From: Bacilli bacterium
Lineage (GTDB): Bacteria > Bacillota_I > Bacilli_A > RF39 > UBA660
NCBI GenBank assembly: GCA_016302505.1
Contig: JAEDNL010000035.1
Span: forward strand, 1 to 13,089
Length of the DNA: 13,089 bases
Direction: 5' to 3'
Part shown: piece by piece, positions 6,502 to 12,860 of the stretch
Numbering within the stretch: position 1 is the stretch's first letter
Layout: the number at the start of each line of letters is the position of its first letter
Made by a program: the position numbers and the translations under genes
Notes under the pieces: generated by a model
What the model saw: only the letters and a program-made list of their open reading frames with translations
What the model was told of the DNA's origin: nothing
Databases searched by the model: none

Positions 6502-7152
6502 ATCAATACTTGTTTCATAAATCCATTGTTTTAAATCTGTATTATCACCTGATTCATAAAACTTAATTAGTTTTTCAAAAAATGTAGGTTGATTATCTTG
6601 TGATATTGTTATTATTCCACAACCATTATCTATCATTATTTTATTAGCAAATAACATTCCAACTCTTTTATTACCATCAATAAACATTTGTCTTCTCATA
6701 ATCCATAACATAACTTCTATTGCTATTTCAGTTTTAGTTTTTTCAGGCTGATTAAGTAATCTTTCTAATTCCTCTTTAATTTGACTTTCTATTGGAAATT
6801 GTGGTTTCCAAGTAGTTCCACCAATATTTACAGGTGTAGTTCTTAATCTACCTAAATCTTGATCTAAAACTAATTTGTCACAAGTTAATTTATGTAAATG
6901 AGATAATGCTTTAAAATCATAATCTATTCCTTCATTTTCTAAAATAAATTGCCAAGCATACTTTAAGTTATTTATAGCAATTATCTTATCAACTGTAAGT
7001 CCATTAACAACACCACCATCATATATAGCTTGTGTTTCAGGGTATGTTACACCAATACCCTCTAAATTAGCACTTTTCCATATATAATCTACTATATTTC
7101 TTTTAGCAACAAATACATTTTGTTCTCTCGTTAAATTAAATTTATTTTTCAT
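6487..7152 (-). CDS. Fic/DOC-fold protein with degenerate catalytic motif (His replaced by Gln)
   Basis: A 221-aa Fic-fold protein. Residues 27-32, SANLEG, match the inhibitory motif (S/T)xxxE(G/N) of class II Fic proteins. The flap GRLRTTPVNIGG (101-112) is well kept. The core motif reads QMFIDGNKR at 155-163, against the active consensus H-P-F-x-(D/E)-G-N-(G/K)-R: the anion-hole and Arg residues are present, but the catalytic His is Gln155. AMPylation by the usual mechanism should therefore be absent or different. Such a protein could be a pseudoenzyme that binds nucleotides or targets, or could have another activity. ATG 7152 has AAAGGAGG 9 nt upstream. The gene follows the repressor/membrane-protein pair and a structured spacer, and ends in its own terminator. 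I recall related Fic-like proteins with a Gln here, so this is probably not a sequencing error. Confidence 0.88.
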   Translation of the reverse strand: MKNKFNLTREQNVFVAKRNIVDYIWKSANLEGIGVTYPETQAIYDGGVVNGLTVDKIIAINNLKYAWQFILENEGIDYDFKALSHLHKLTCDKLVLDQDLGRLRTTPVNIGGTTWKPQFPIESQIKEELERLLNQPEKTKTEIAIEVMLWIMRRQMFIDGNKRVGMLFANKIMIDNGCGIITISQDNQPTFFEKLIKFYESGDNTDLKQWIYETSIDGIDL

Positions 7153-7176
7153 AAATCTTTGCCTCCTTTTCTATTA

Positions 7177-7241
7177 AGTGACGGCAATGACAGATATTTT
7201 TGGGTGGGGTACACCCATTTTCTCGTGTCACTCCTGTCACT
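7177..7241. repeat. Nested inverted-repeat spacer between membrane-protein and fic-like genes
   Basis: Three concentric stems are visible: AGTGAC (7177) with GTCACT (7236-7241), TGACA (7188) with TGTCA (7226), and TGGGTG (7201) with CACCCA (7212-7217) around a 5-nt loop. The G-rich centre is unlike the surrounding AT-rich DNA. On the minus strand no T-run follows directly, so it is not a plain terminator. It could be an mRNA-stabilising or processing structure, a protein-binding site, or a small miniature-element relic. Confidence 0.6.
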
Positions 7242-7698
7242 ATTTTCCTAATCCGTACTTTTCAATTAAGTCTTTCATTTCTTTATTTGCACTTTTAATT
7301 GATGAAGTACATATCAATTCATAAATAATTGTTAACACATAAAATCCTACTATAACATACATATTGGAAGTCATATTATGTTTAAGTTGTTCTATAAAAA
7401 TAATTCCTAGATATATTAATGCATATATAACTGTACTTACTATTGTTATATCATCAGCAGATCTATTAACTTCCTTTGATTTTTTATTATCAGGATTTAT
7501 TGCTCTTTTGGTCCATAAATTAATATATACTAAATTAACAACAATTACTAATGGCAAAATAAACCAATATAATGAATTCATAAGTGAATTATTTAAAAGT
7601 AATGTAAGTATAAACACTACCAACATTATAATATTTGATATTACCAATAAAATACTACTTTTCTTTTCAATTATCATTTTATTTTTCTTCTTTGGCAT
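7240..7698 (-). CDS. Four-helix membrane protein coupled to the repressor gene
   Basis: A 152-aa protein with a Lys-rich start (MPKKKNK) and four hydrophobic segments at about residues 15-36, 43-63, 84-103 and 112-131, ending in a charged helix (SANKEMKDLIEKYGLGK). The ATG at 7698 lies inside the end of the repressor gene (20-nt overlap) with a GAGAGG ribosome binding site, so translation is coupled. An ATG at 7677 just after the repressor stop is an alternative start with a weaker site. In ICEBs1-type elements the gene after the repressor is usually the ImmA protease; here that position is taken by a membrane protein without a protease motif. It could sense a surface signal or provide exclusion. 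Function unknown. Confidence 0.8.
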   Translation of the reverse strand: MPKKKNKMIIEKKSSILLVISNIIMLVVFILTLLLNNSLMNSLYWFILPLVIVVNLVYINLWTKRAINPDNKKSKEVNRSADDITIVSTVIYALIYLGIIFIEQLKHNMTSNMYVIVGFYVLTIIYELICTSSIKSANKEMKDLIEKYGLGK

Positions 7699-8221
7699 TT
7701 TCTATCCTCTCTTTCTTTAAAGCACTATGTAACAATTTAATAATTTCTTCTGATGTTCTTATTTGATATTCAGTATCTTCAATAGTGTTTTCTATTATTT
7801 CTTTTTCTTTATCGTTTTCATAGTCTTCATTTTCAAGTCTATTTTTTAATTTTTCAACAAGAGTTTTCCAATCATCTCTTGTTCCAACTGTATTAACTAA
7901 TGCACTTTGTAATTCATTACCTGTTAAATTATTATAATAGTTTTTCATATAAGCATTAAGTGGACTAATTTGAAATCCAAGACCAGCAGCATACATTAAA
8001 TCATTATAATTTATTCCTATGTATTTACTGATTTTCCTTAGTGTCTTAGGATTAGGTATTTCTCTTTCACCTGATTCAATTCTTGATATTTCAGTATGAC
8101 TAACACCTGATAATTCACCTAATTGATTTTTAGATAATCCCGCTTTTTCTCTAGCTTCAGTAATTATTTGTCCTACAGGTTTATCTTCTAATGATTTATA
8201 ATATTCATTTTCAAAATCCAT
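7679..8221 (-). CDS. XRE-family repressor of the mobility operon
   Basis: A 180-aa protein with an N-terminal Cro/C1 HTH at about residues 18-74 (REKAGLSKNQLGELSGVSHTEISRIESG, then LRKISKYIGINYNDLMYAAG). A helical, highly charged C-terminal part (115-178) looks suited to coiled-coil dimerisation. I set the start at ATG 8221: AAAGGAG lies about 10 nt upstream. The longer frame from 8248 would begin inside the -10 box of the gene's own promoter. It is transcribed away from the ATPase-mob-int operon, and GTTCAA repeats cover both promoters, the layout of a phage/ICE-type immunity switch. It should repress transfer and excision genes and itself. No auto-cleavage (LexA/S24) domain is present, so inactivation must come from another protein or signal. 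Confidence 0.9.
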   Translation of the reverse strand: MDFENEYYKSLEDKPVGQIITEAREKAGLSKNQLGELSGVSHTEISRIESGEREIPNPKTLRKISKYIGINYNDLMYAAGLGFQISPLNAYMKNYYNNLTGNELQSALVNTVGTRDDWKTLVEKLKNRLENEDYENDKEKEIIENTIEDTEYQIRTSEEIIKLLHSALKKERIENAKEEK

Positions 8222-8246
8222 AGTATAAGCACTCCTTTCAGAACCC

Positions 8247-8275
8247 ATTATATACTATTTTGAACTTTTTTGCAA
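8247..8275 (-). promoter_or_regulatory. Promoter of the repressor gene
   Basis: On the minus strand TTGCAA (8270-8275) and TATAAT (8247-8252) are separated by 17 bp. Transcription would start near 8240, giving a leader of about 20 nt with the ribosome binding site at 8232-8238. A TTTTGAAC operator half-site (8258-8265) lies between the two boxes. Confidence 0.8.
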
Positions 8276-8348
8276 GATATTTTGATAATTTTGCACTTTT
8301 TCGTTCAAAAACCATTGACATAGGTTCAAAAATAGTTTATCATTGAAC
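8258..8348. promoter_or_regulatory. Operator cluster for the XRE repressor (GTTCAA/TTGAAC repeats)
   Basis: TTTTGAAC at 8258-8265, GTTCAAAA at 8303-8310, GTTCAAAAA at 8324-8332 and TTGAAC at 8343-8348. The last two form an inverted pair inside the rightward promoter, and the first sits between the boxes of the leftward promoter. The arrangement predicts control of both promoters by one protein. Confidence 0.7.
8315..8343 (+). promoter_or_regulatory. Rightward promoter of the mobility operon
   Basis: TTGACA (8315-8320), 17 bp, TATCAT (8338-8343): a perfect -35 and a good -10. Start expected near 8350. Operator repeats overlap the spacer and the -10 box. It would drive the HTH protein, ATPase and possibly relaxase and integrase genes. 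Confidence 0.8.
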
Positions 8349-8349
8349 T

Positions 8350-8616
8350 AAATGGTGCAACTAATATTAAATTTTACAACATTGAGTATGTTCTTTGAAA
8401 ATTAAATAGAGTTGGAAATCGCCGATATCTGCCGACTCGTTAAACAAATGCAAGGCAAAAATCCTATTGGCACGGAAGTTGTGGATTAACTAATATCCTC
8501 GTTACATATATGGGTAATTCTATATATACATCCTTAAAGGGAGTTATTGGTAACACTAAAACCATCTAGGTAGATACAAAGTATCATCTATAAATAAAAG
8601 AAAGAGAGGTGACTAA
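8350..8616 (+). ncRNA. Long untranslated leader of the mobility operon with boxA-like sequence
   Basis: About 265 nt separate the promoter from the first gene, far more than translation needs. TGTTCTTTGAAAA at 8389-8401 closely resembles the boxA antitermination element of Firmicute rRNA operons. Further on are stems AATCC/GGATT (8460-8487) and GATAC-AAA-GTATC (8573-8585), and a 13-codon frame MQGKNPIGTEVVD (8448-8489) with no ribosome binding site. The middle of the leader is less AT-rich than nearby DNA, which suggests constraint. A regulatory leader or antitermination site is likely; no known riboswitch is recognised. Confidence 0.5.
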
Positions 8617-8856
8617 ATGAATGCAAAAGAAACATTGGAATTAATTTCTAAACAATGGTGTAGTTTAAGTGACTTGATTAAATTGACAGGTTTAGGTAAA
8701 AATAGTGCTTCTAAATTAAAAAGTGAAATCAGAGTTGATTTAGTAAATAAAGGCTATCAATTACCTACTAAACTATTACCTATGAATGAAGTTGTGAATT
8801 ATCTCAAAATCAATATTAATTATCTTCAAAAAATGTCTAAAGAAATAACTAACTAG
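8617..8856 (+). CDS. Small HTH protein, DUF3173/excisionase-like
   Basis: A 79-aa protein. The segment DLIKLTGLGKNSASKLKSE, then VNKGYQLPTKLLPMNEVVNYLKI, follows the pattern of DUF3173 proteins: a helix-turn-helix, then ...KGY...K..P...V...L.I. DUF3173 proteins are small DNA-binding proteins of Firmicute ICEs and IMEs, thought to help excision. The ATG at 8617 follows GAGAGGTG with 6 nt spacing. It is the first gene of the mobility operon, and the ATPase gene starts 18 nt after its stop. It could be the excisionase for the integrase at the other end of the operon or an accessory replication protein that works with the ATPase. No other excisionase candidate is present. Confidence 0.65.
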   Translation: MNAKETLELISKQWCSLSDLIKLTGLGKNSASKLKSEIRVDLVNKGYQLPTKLLPMNEVVNYLKININYLQKMSKEITN

Positions 8857-8874
8857 GAAGGAGATGATGAAATA

Positions 8875-9831
8875 ATGAAAACAATTAGTAAAATTAAAAA
8901 GACAGCAATAAAAAAAGATTTCATAGTAGATAATTTAATGAAATCTAATGGGTTATATTGTCTAGTAGCAAGACCAAAAGTTGGCAAGTCGTTATTAGCG
9001 TTACAGCTTGCCGACTCCATTACTAATGGAACAACATTTTTAGGATTTAATACTAATCCCTCACCTGTCTTATATATTAGCACAGAAATGACTTCAGCAC
9101 AACTACTTGAGCGAATAAATAAAATGAATTTACACTTAAATGATGACAATTTCTTTGTTGAAGAACAAGAAGTTAATCAAAGAAAACTCAATTTAATGGA
9201 TTTAAAATTAACATTTAAAGAGTTTTCTGAAAATATAAAAGGTAAATTTGTTATCGTAGATATGTTTTGTGGAGTTGATACTTATACTGATTCAGATTTG
9301 TCTAATTATCAAGATATGGGACAAAAAGTTATTCCTAAATATAGAGAAATATGTAAAGAATATGGATTAACTATATTATTAATTCATCATTTAAATAAGA
9401 GTAATACTACATTAGGTAGTACTGCTATTGATGGATCAGTTGATGGAATAATTACTTTAAAATTGGATAACAATTTAAAAGATAAAATTTACTTTCAATA
9501 TGAAAGCAGAGATTATGAGGGACGAGAATTAATCTTAAAAAGAAATGATAATTTAATATTTGAAATATCCGAATTTGAATCAAATGATTTAAATCCTAAT
9601 TTATTAATTTTTCTAAATTATGCAATTAAAAAACAAGATTTCACATTCACTTGTGGAAGTATTACAAGTGATTTAACCTTATCAATTACACCATCAACAT
9701 TTGGTAAATTGTTAAGGAAAAATTTAAATAATTTAGAAAAAGAAGGTCTTCATATTGAGGATTGCAGGATTGGAAAAGAAAGAAAATATCGTGCATATTA
9801 TGAAGAACCACCACTTGAAGATTTAGAATAA
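8875..9831 (+). CDS. RepA-like hexameric AAA ATPase/helicase (AAA_25 type)
   Basis: A 318-aa RecA-fold ATPase. Walker A is ARPKVGKS at residues 32-39, the STEM motif with the likely catalytic Glu is at 69-72, Walker B is KFVIVDM (124-130), and the HH sensor (171-172) is followed by LGSTAIDGSVDGII, as in RSF1010 RepA-like helicases. The last 85 residues look like a winged helix (FGKLLRKNLNNLEKEGL). Such proteins unwind DNA during plasmid or IME replication; here it may allow replication of the excised circle, or assist the relaxase. The ATG at 8875 has AAGGAG 11 nt upstream; two nearer ATGs are out of frame and closed. A 10-bp hairpin covers its stop codon. The palindrome-rich region behind it would be the natural place for its origin. 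Confidence 0.88.
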   Translation: MKTISKIKKTAIKKDFIVDNLMKSNGLYCLVARPKVGKSLLALQLADSITNGTTFLGFNTNPSPVLYISTEMTSAQLLERINKMNLHLNDDNFFVEEQEVNQRKLNLMDLKLTFKEFSENIKGKFVIVDMFCGVDTYTDSDLSNYQDMGQKVIPKYREICKEYGLTILLIHHLNKSNTTLGSTAIDGSVDGIITLKLDNNLKDKIYFQYESRDYEGRELILKRNDNLIFEISEFESNDLNPNLLIFLNYAIKKQDFTFTCGSITSDLTLSITPSTFGKLLRKNLNNLEKEGLHIEDCRIGKERKYRAYYEEPPLEDLE

Positions 9832-9868
9832 ATCTTCAAAGTTTTTGATAACTTTTTTCTAAAAAGTT
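9815..9868 (+). terminator. Two hairpins at the end of the ATPase gene, possible weak terminator
   Basis: TTGAAGATTT (9815-9824) pairs perfectly with AAATCTTCAA (9830-9839) across the TAA stop and is followed by GTTTTTG. A second stem AACTTTTT/AAAAAGTT lies at 9850-9868. The T-runs are broken, so termination may be partial and allow read-through into mob. Confidence 0.45.
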
Positions 9869-9888
9869 AGTAAAAAATGAGTGAGGTA

Positions 9889-9929
9889 CGTTATGAAATT
9901 ACGAAGTAATTTTGTAAGTAGCGATAACG
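9889..9929 (+). repeat. Nested inverted repeat, possible origin or protein-binding structure
   Basis: CGTTAT (9889-9894) pairs with ATAACG (9924-9929), enclosing AAATTAC-GAA-GTAATTT (9896-9912) and an unpaired TGTAAGTAGCG on the 3' side. The asymmetric bulge beside a tight hairpin is like origins cut by relaxases or initiators. Its position between the ATPase and relaxase genes fits a replication or transfer origin. Confidence 0.55.
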
Positions 9930-9976
9930 AATATTTTTACAATTATTAAGACTAATTTATTTAGGATTAATAATTC

Positions 9977-10015
9977 ATTAAATAATAAGTATCTAGTAGA
10001 TAGTTATTATTTAAT
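9977..10015. repeat. 39-bp near-perfect palindrome
   Basis: Outer arms ATTAAATAATAA/TTATTATTTAAT are perfect, inner arms TATCTA/TAGATA are perfect, and only one G/G pair and the central base break the symmetry. It could extrude as a cruciform or fold as a single-strand hairpin, as in single-strand origins. It has no T-run. Confidence 0.75.
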
Positions 10016-10070
10016 CTTGTTTATAAGCATTTGCCTTTATGATAAGTTTAGGCATTTGCGATTAAACAAG
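10016..10070. repeat. Long imperfect hairpin with internal direct repeat
   Basis: CTTGTTTA (10016-10023) pairs with TAAACAAG (10063-10070). Inside, GCATTTGCCT (10027-10036) pairs with AGGCATTTGC (10050-10059) apart from a TT/TT internal loop. GCATTTGC is at the same time a direct repeat, which could be an iteron-like binding site. Confidence 0.65.
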
Positions 10071-10080
10071 CAAAGGGGTT

Positions 10081-10126
10081 TTTAGGGAGCTCCCTAAACT
10101 CACGAATTGGGCTATGCCCTAGTGAG
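10081..10126 (+). other. Predicted oriT of the MobV relaxase, nick near 10126/10127
   Basis: The perfect palindrome TTTAGGGAGCTCCCTAAA (10081-10098) is followed by CTCAC (10099-10103), a hairpin GGGC-TAT-GCCC (10109-10119) and TAGTGAG (10120-10126). In the pMV158 origin a small hairpin is followed by TAGTGTG, nicked after the last G, and CACAC/GTGTG flank the hairpin. Here CTCAC/GTGAG flank it in the same way, about 55 nt upstream of the relaxase gene, the usual MobV place. The exact nick is by analogy. Confidence 0.65.
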
Positions 10127-10130
10127 ATAT

Positions 10131-10149
10131 AGGTCATAAATGACCTTTT
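10131..10149 (+). terminator. Hairpin with short T-run just before mob
   Basis: AGGTCAT-AA-ATGACCT is followed by TTTT. It may be an attenuator between oriT and the relaxase gene, or a further part of the oriT structure. The loop is very short, so the stem would breathe. Confidence 0.4.
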
Positions 10150-10182
10150 CTACTAAAGAAGTACAAGCAAAGGAGGTATTAA

Positions 10183-11613
10183 ATGTATGATGGAAAACAA
10201 GCTGTACGATTAGAAACAAAATTTAAATCAAAAGATTTATATAACATTGGTGTTGAGATGAAAGAACGAAAAGGCACAGGTAATTATGATAAAGATAGAC
10301 ATGAATTTAATGTTGAATATGTATCCATGAATGAAAAAAATTTATATCAAGAAGTTAAACAAACTTTAAAAAATCGTGGTATAGAATATTTAAATAAACC
10401 TTCTACTAATTTGCTAAATGGAATTACATTTACAAGTGGTCCTGAATTTTTTGAAGAACTTGGAATGAAATTTGTTGATAGTGGTAGAACTTATAAATCA
10501 GGAAATAAAAAAGGACAAATAATAAAAATCCCTGATATTAAATCTAGTGATGATATACCACCAGCAGTTAGTTATTTTTTCGATTCGTGTATGGAATATC
10601 TTAAAGATTTAGTTGGCGAAGAAAATATTATTTTAGCACAAATTCATTATGATGAAGATACTCCACATCTACAAGCATATTTCTTACCTATCATAAATGA
10701 GGTAAAAAGAAAATGTTATGTTAAAGATAAAGATGGTAATGTTGTTAAAGAAGAATATAAAAGAAAAGATGGTAGTATTAGTCTTACACCTAAACTACTT
10801 CATGACAAAGACAAAAAGATAGTTTATGAATCGGTTAAAGGGAAATTTTTAAATAATGATCAGTTTTGGAAAGATAGAGGTGGACAAAATTCATTTGCTA
10901 GAATTCAAGATTCATTTAATAAGTTTATAACTGAAAGAGGATTTAAATTAGATAGAGGTAATATTGGTGCTAATGTAGAACATCAAACTAAATTAGAACA
11001 CCAAATAGCCGAAAATAAGGCTGAATTAGAGGAAATAATCAAAGAAAAGGAAAATACCTTACAAGTTATAAAAGACTCAAAATTGGCTATTGAAAATGCC
11101 AATAATTCAGTAGACAAAGATATACTTAATCCTAAAAAGAATATGCTTGGTTATAACAAAGATGATGTTGATAAAATGATAGATTATTCCAAAGATTTAG
11201 AAAAGAAAAATATTCTTCAAGAACAAGAAATTAAAAATAAAGACTTAACTATTGATAAACTGACTAAAGAAAATACTACTTTTAAAAATAATACTGAACT
11301 CGTTAAAAGAGATAATTTAATTAAAGAACAAAAAGAAACTATTAGTAAGCAGAAAAAAGAAATTACAAGGTTATCTGATTTAGTTGAAGTATTAAATAAT
11401 AATATTAAAACTTTAAAAGAAAAATTAAATAAAGAAATTGAGTATTGGAAAAATTTATTTAATAAACTTGCTAATGCTATTGATAAAGTTTTAGGTAGAG
11501 AACCAAAAGAATATGCTGATGATTATGAAGATTTAGCAGACGCTATCAATAATGATTATTATGATTACGATAAAGACGATTTGGATAAAGATGACTTTGA
11601 TATAGGATTTTAG
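10183..11613 (+). CDS. mobV: MobV (Mob_Pre) family relaxase
   Basis: A 476-aa relaxase that should nick oriT and lead the strand for transfer through a helper conjugation system. The metal site is HYDEDTPH at residues 155-162: His155, Glu158 and His162 match the Mn ligands H126, E129 and H133 of MobM from pMV158; the second His of the usual PHxH is Gln164. The N-terminal HNER motif, whose His is the nucleophile in MobM, appears here as MKER (26-29), so the nucleophile may be another residue. Residues 270-430 are coiled coil. The tail is strongly acidic and ends DKDDFDIGF, like an SSB C-terminal peptide. AAAGGAGG lies 6 nt before the ATG, so the start is secure. Integrase follows after 16 nt, indicating co-transcription. 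Confidence 0.92.
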   Translation: MYDGKQAVRLETKFKSKDLYNIGVEMKERKGTGNYDKDRHEFNVEYVSMNEKNLYQEVKQTLKNRGIEYLNKPSTNLLNGITFTSGPEFFEELGMKFVDSGRTYKSGNKKGQIIKIPDIKSSDDIPPAVSYFFDSCMEYLKDLVGEENIILAQIHYDEDTPHLQAYFLPIINEVKRKCYVKDKDGNVVKEEYKRKDGSISLTPKLLHDKDKKIVYESVKGKFLNNDQFWKDRGGQNSFARIQDSFNKFITERGFKLDRGNIGANVEHQTKLEHQIAENKAELEEIIKEKENTLQVIKDSKLAIENANNSVDKDILNPKKNMLGYNKDDVDKMIDYSKDLEKKNILQEQEIKNKDLTIDKLTKENTTFKNNTELVKRDNLIKEQKETISKQKKEITRLSDLVEVLNNNIKTLKEKLNKEIEYWKNLFNKLANAIDKVLGREPKEYADDYEDLADAINNDYYDYDKDDLDKDDFDIGF

Positions 11614-11629
11614 AAAGGAAGATGATGAA

Positions 11630-12856
11630 ATGGCTGTTATATTACTTAATAAAAAGGAATGGACTAAAGATGGTCGTAAATGGATTTTCTATACTAGATA
11701 TAAAGATTTAAGTGGTAAGACTAAACAATATAAATCTAAAAAGTTTATAAATAAAAAGGAAGCAATTGAAGCTGAAAGAATTTTCTTACTTCAACTTGAT
11801 AAATATAGACCTGATAATGATATGACTTTTAAAGATTTATATACTGCTTTTTATGAATATCAACAAGATAAAGTAAAAGAAACTACTTTAAATACTTATA
11901 AAGATAGAATGAGATATATGGCACTTTTAGATAATATTAAATGTAAGGAATTTAATTTACAACATTACGAAGCATGGAGAAAGAAAATACTTGAATATAA
12001 GTTAGCAAATAGAACTAGAAATTATATTTATAAATTTCTTAAAACAATTATGAATTTTGGAACTAAATGGTATGGAATTAATTTTAATGAAATATATCCT
12101 AAAATGATTAACTTCACAGATCCAAACGAAAGAAAAAAAGAAATGGATTTTTATACATTTGAAGAATTTAATCAATTTATATCTGTTGAAGATGATTTAA
12201 AGTATAGATGTTTCTTTAAGACTTTATATTTCTGTGGACTTCGTAAAGGCGAAATTAGAGCATTAAATTGGAATGATATAGATTTTAAAAATAATACTCT
12301 AACTGTTAGTAAAGGTTTATCTGATAATGTAAATGGTAAAAGATATATAATATCAAGTCCTAAAACTAAATCTAGTAATAGGACTTTACCTTTACCTAAA
12401 GAAGTTGTTAATGATTTAAAAGAATTAAAACAAAAAAATATGGAATACACTAACTATAAAGATTCATGGTTTATCTTTGGTGCAGAATTACCTTTAGGTG
12501 ATGATGCTATCAGAAGAAGAAAGATTAGAAATTGCAAATTAGCAAATGTTAAACAAATTAGAACACACGATTTTAGACATAGTTGTGCCTCACTACTTAT
12601 CAATAATGGTGCAGACATAACACTTGTTGCTAAATTTCTAGGTCATTCTAAAATAGATGAAACTCTTAACACCTATGCTCATATGTTTCAAAATAAGTTA
12701 AATAATATAATCGGTATTATAGATAATTTAAATGATAATATTAAATTAGATAATAAATCTAATGAATTTGATAATAATTGTACAGATTATGATGATTATG
12801 AAGAAGAATTTGAAGATTATGATACTGATAAAGATGATTTTGAAATGAGTTTATAA
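11630..12856 (+). CDS. int: Tyrosine recombinase/integrase of the element (Tn916-like)
   Basis: A 408-aa site-specific recombinase that should integrate and excise the element. It has an N-terminal AP2-like/arm-binding domain (about residues 9-58, KWIFYTRYKDLSGKTKQYKSKKF), a SAM-like core-binding domain (64-150) and a C-terminal catalytic domain. Catalytic residues are all present: Arg205 (CGLRKGE), a Lys at 245 or 247, His313 and Arg316 (HDFRH), His339 (LGHS) and nucleophile Tyr349 (NTYAHMF). The family usually ends soon after the Tyr; here there are 59 further residues, the last 35 very acidic (DYDDYEEEFEDYDTDKDDFEMSL region), echoing the relaxase tail. The start at 11630 has AAAGGAAG upstream. 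A strong terminator follows, then arm sites and the right core repeat, the standard int-att order. Confidence 0.95.
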   Translation: MAVILLNKKEWTKDGRKWIFYTRYKDLSGKTKQYKSKKFINKKEAIEAERIFLLQLDKYRPDNDMTFKDLYTAFYEYQQDKVKETTLNTYKDRMRYMALLDNIKCKEFNLQHYEAWRKKILEYKLANRTRNYIYKFLKTIMNFGTKWYGINFNEIYPKMINFTDPNERKKEMDFYTFEEFNQFISVEDDLKYRCFFKTLYFCGLRKGEIRALNWNDIDFKNNTLTVSKGLSDNVNGKRYIISSPKTKSSNRTLPLPKEVVNDLKELKQKNMEYTNYKDSWFIFGAELPLGDDAIRRRKIRNCKLANVKQIRTHDFRHSCASLLINNGADITLVAKFLGHSKIDETLNTYAHMFQNKLNNIIGIIDNLNDNIKLDNKSNEFDNNCTDYDDYEEEFEDYDTDKDDFEMSL

Positions 12857-12860
12857 TATA

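Noticed and set aside
6143..7152. Classic Fic toxin-antitoxin operon
   Set aside because: The XRE gene lies behind a terminator with its own operator-like repeats, and the Fic protein lacks its catalytic His and carries its own inhibitory motif; a two-gene toxin-antitoxin operon is not shown.
8222..8248. Nine-codon N-terminal extension of the repressor
   Set aside because: Its ATG would overlap the -10 box of the gene's own promoter; a good ribosome binding site serves ATG 8221.
8853..9149. Minus-strand frame opposite the start of the ATPase gene, and another opposite the integrase at 12172-12450
   Set aside because: They mirror strongly supported genes with intact Walker and catalytic motifs.
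9875..9907. Ten-codon frame MSEVRYEITK between ATPase and relaxase genes
   Set aside because: No ribosome binding site, and its sequence is explained by the nested inverted repeat.
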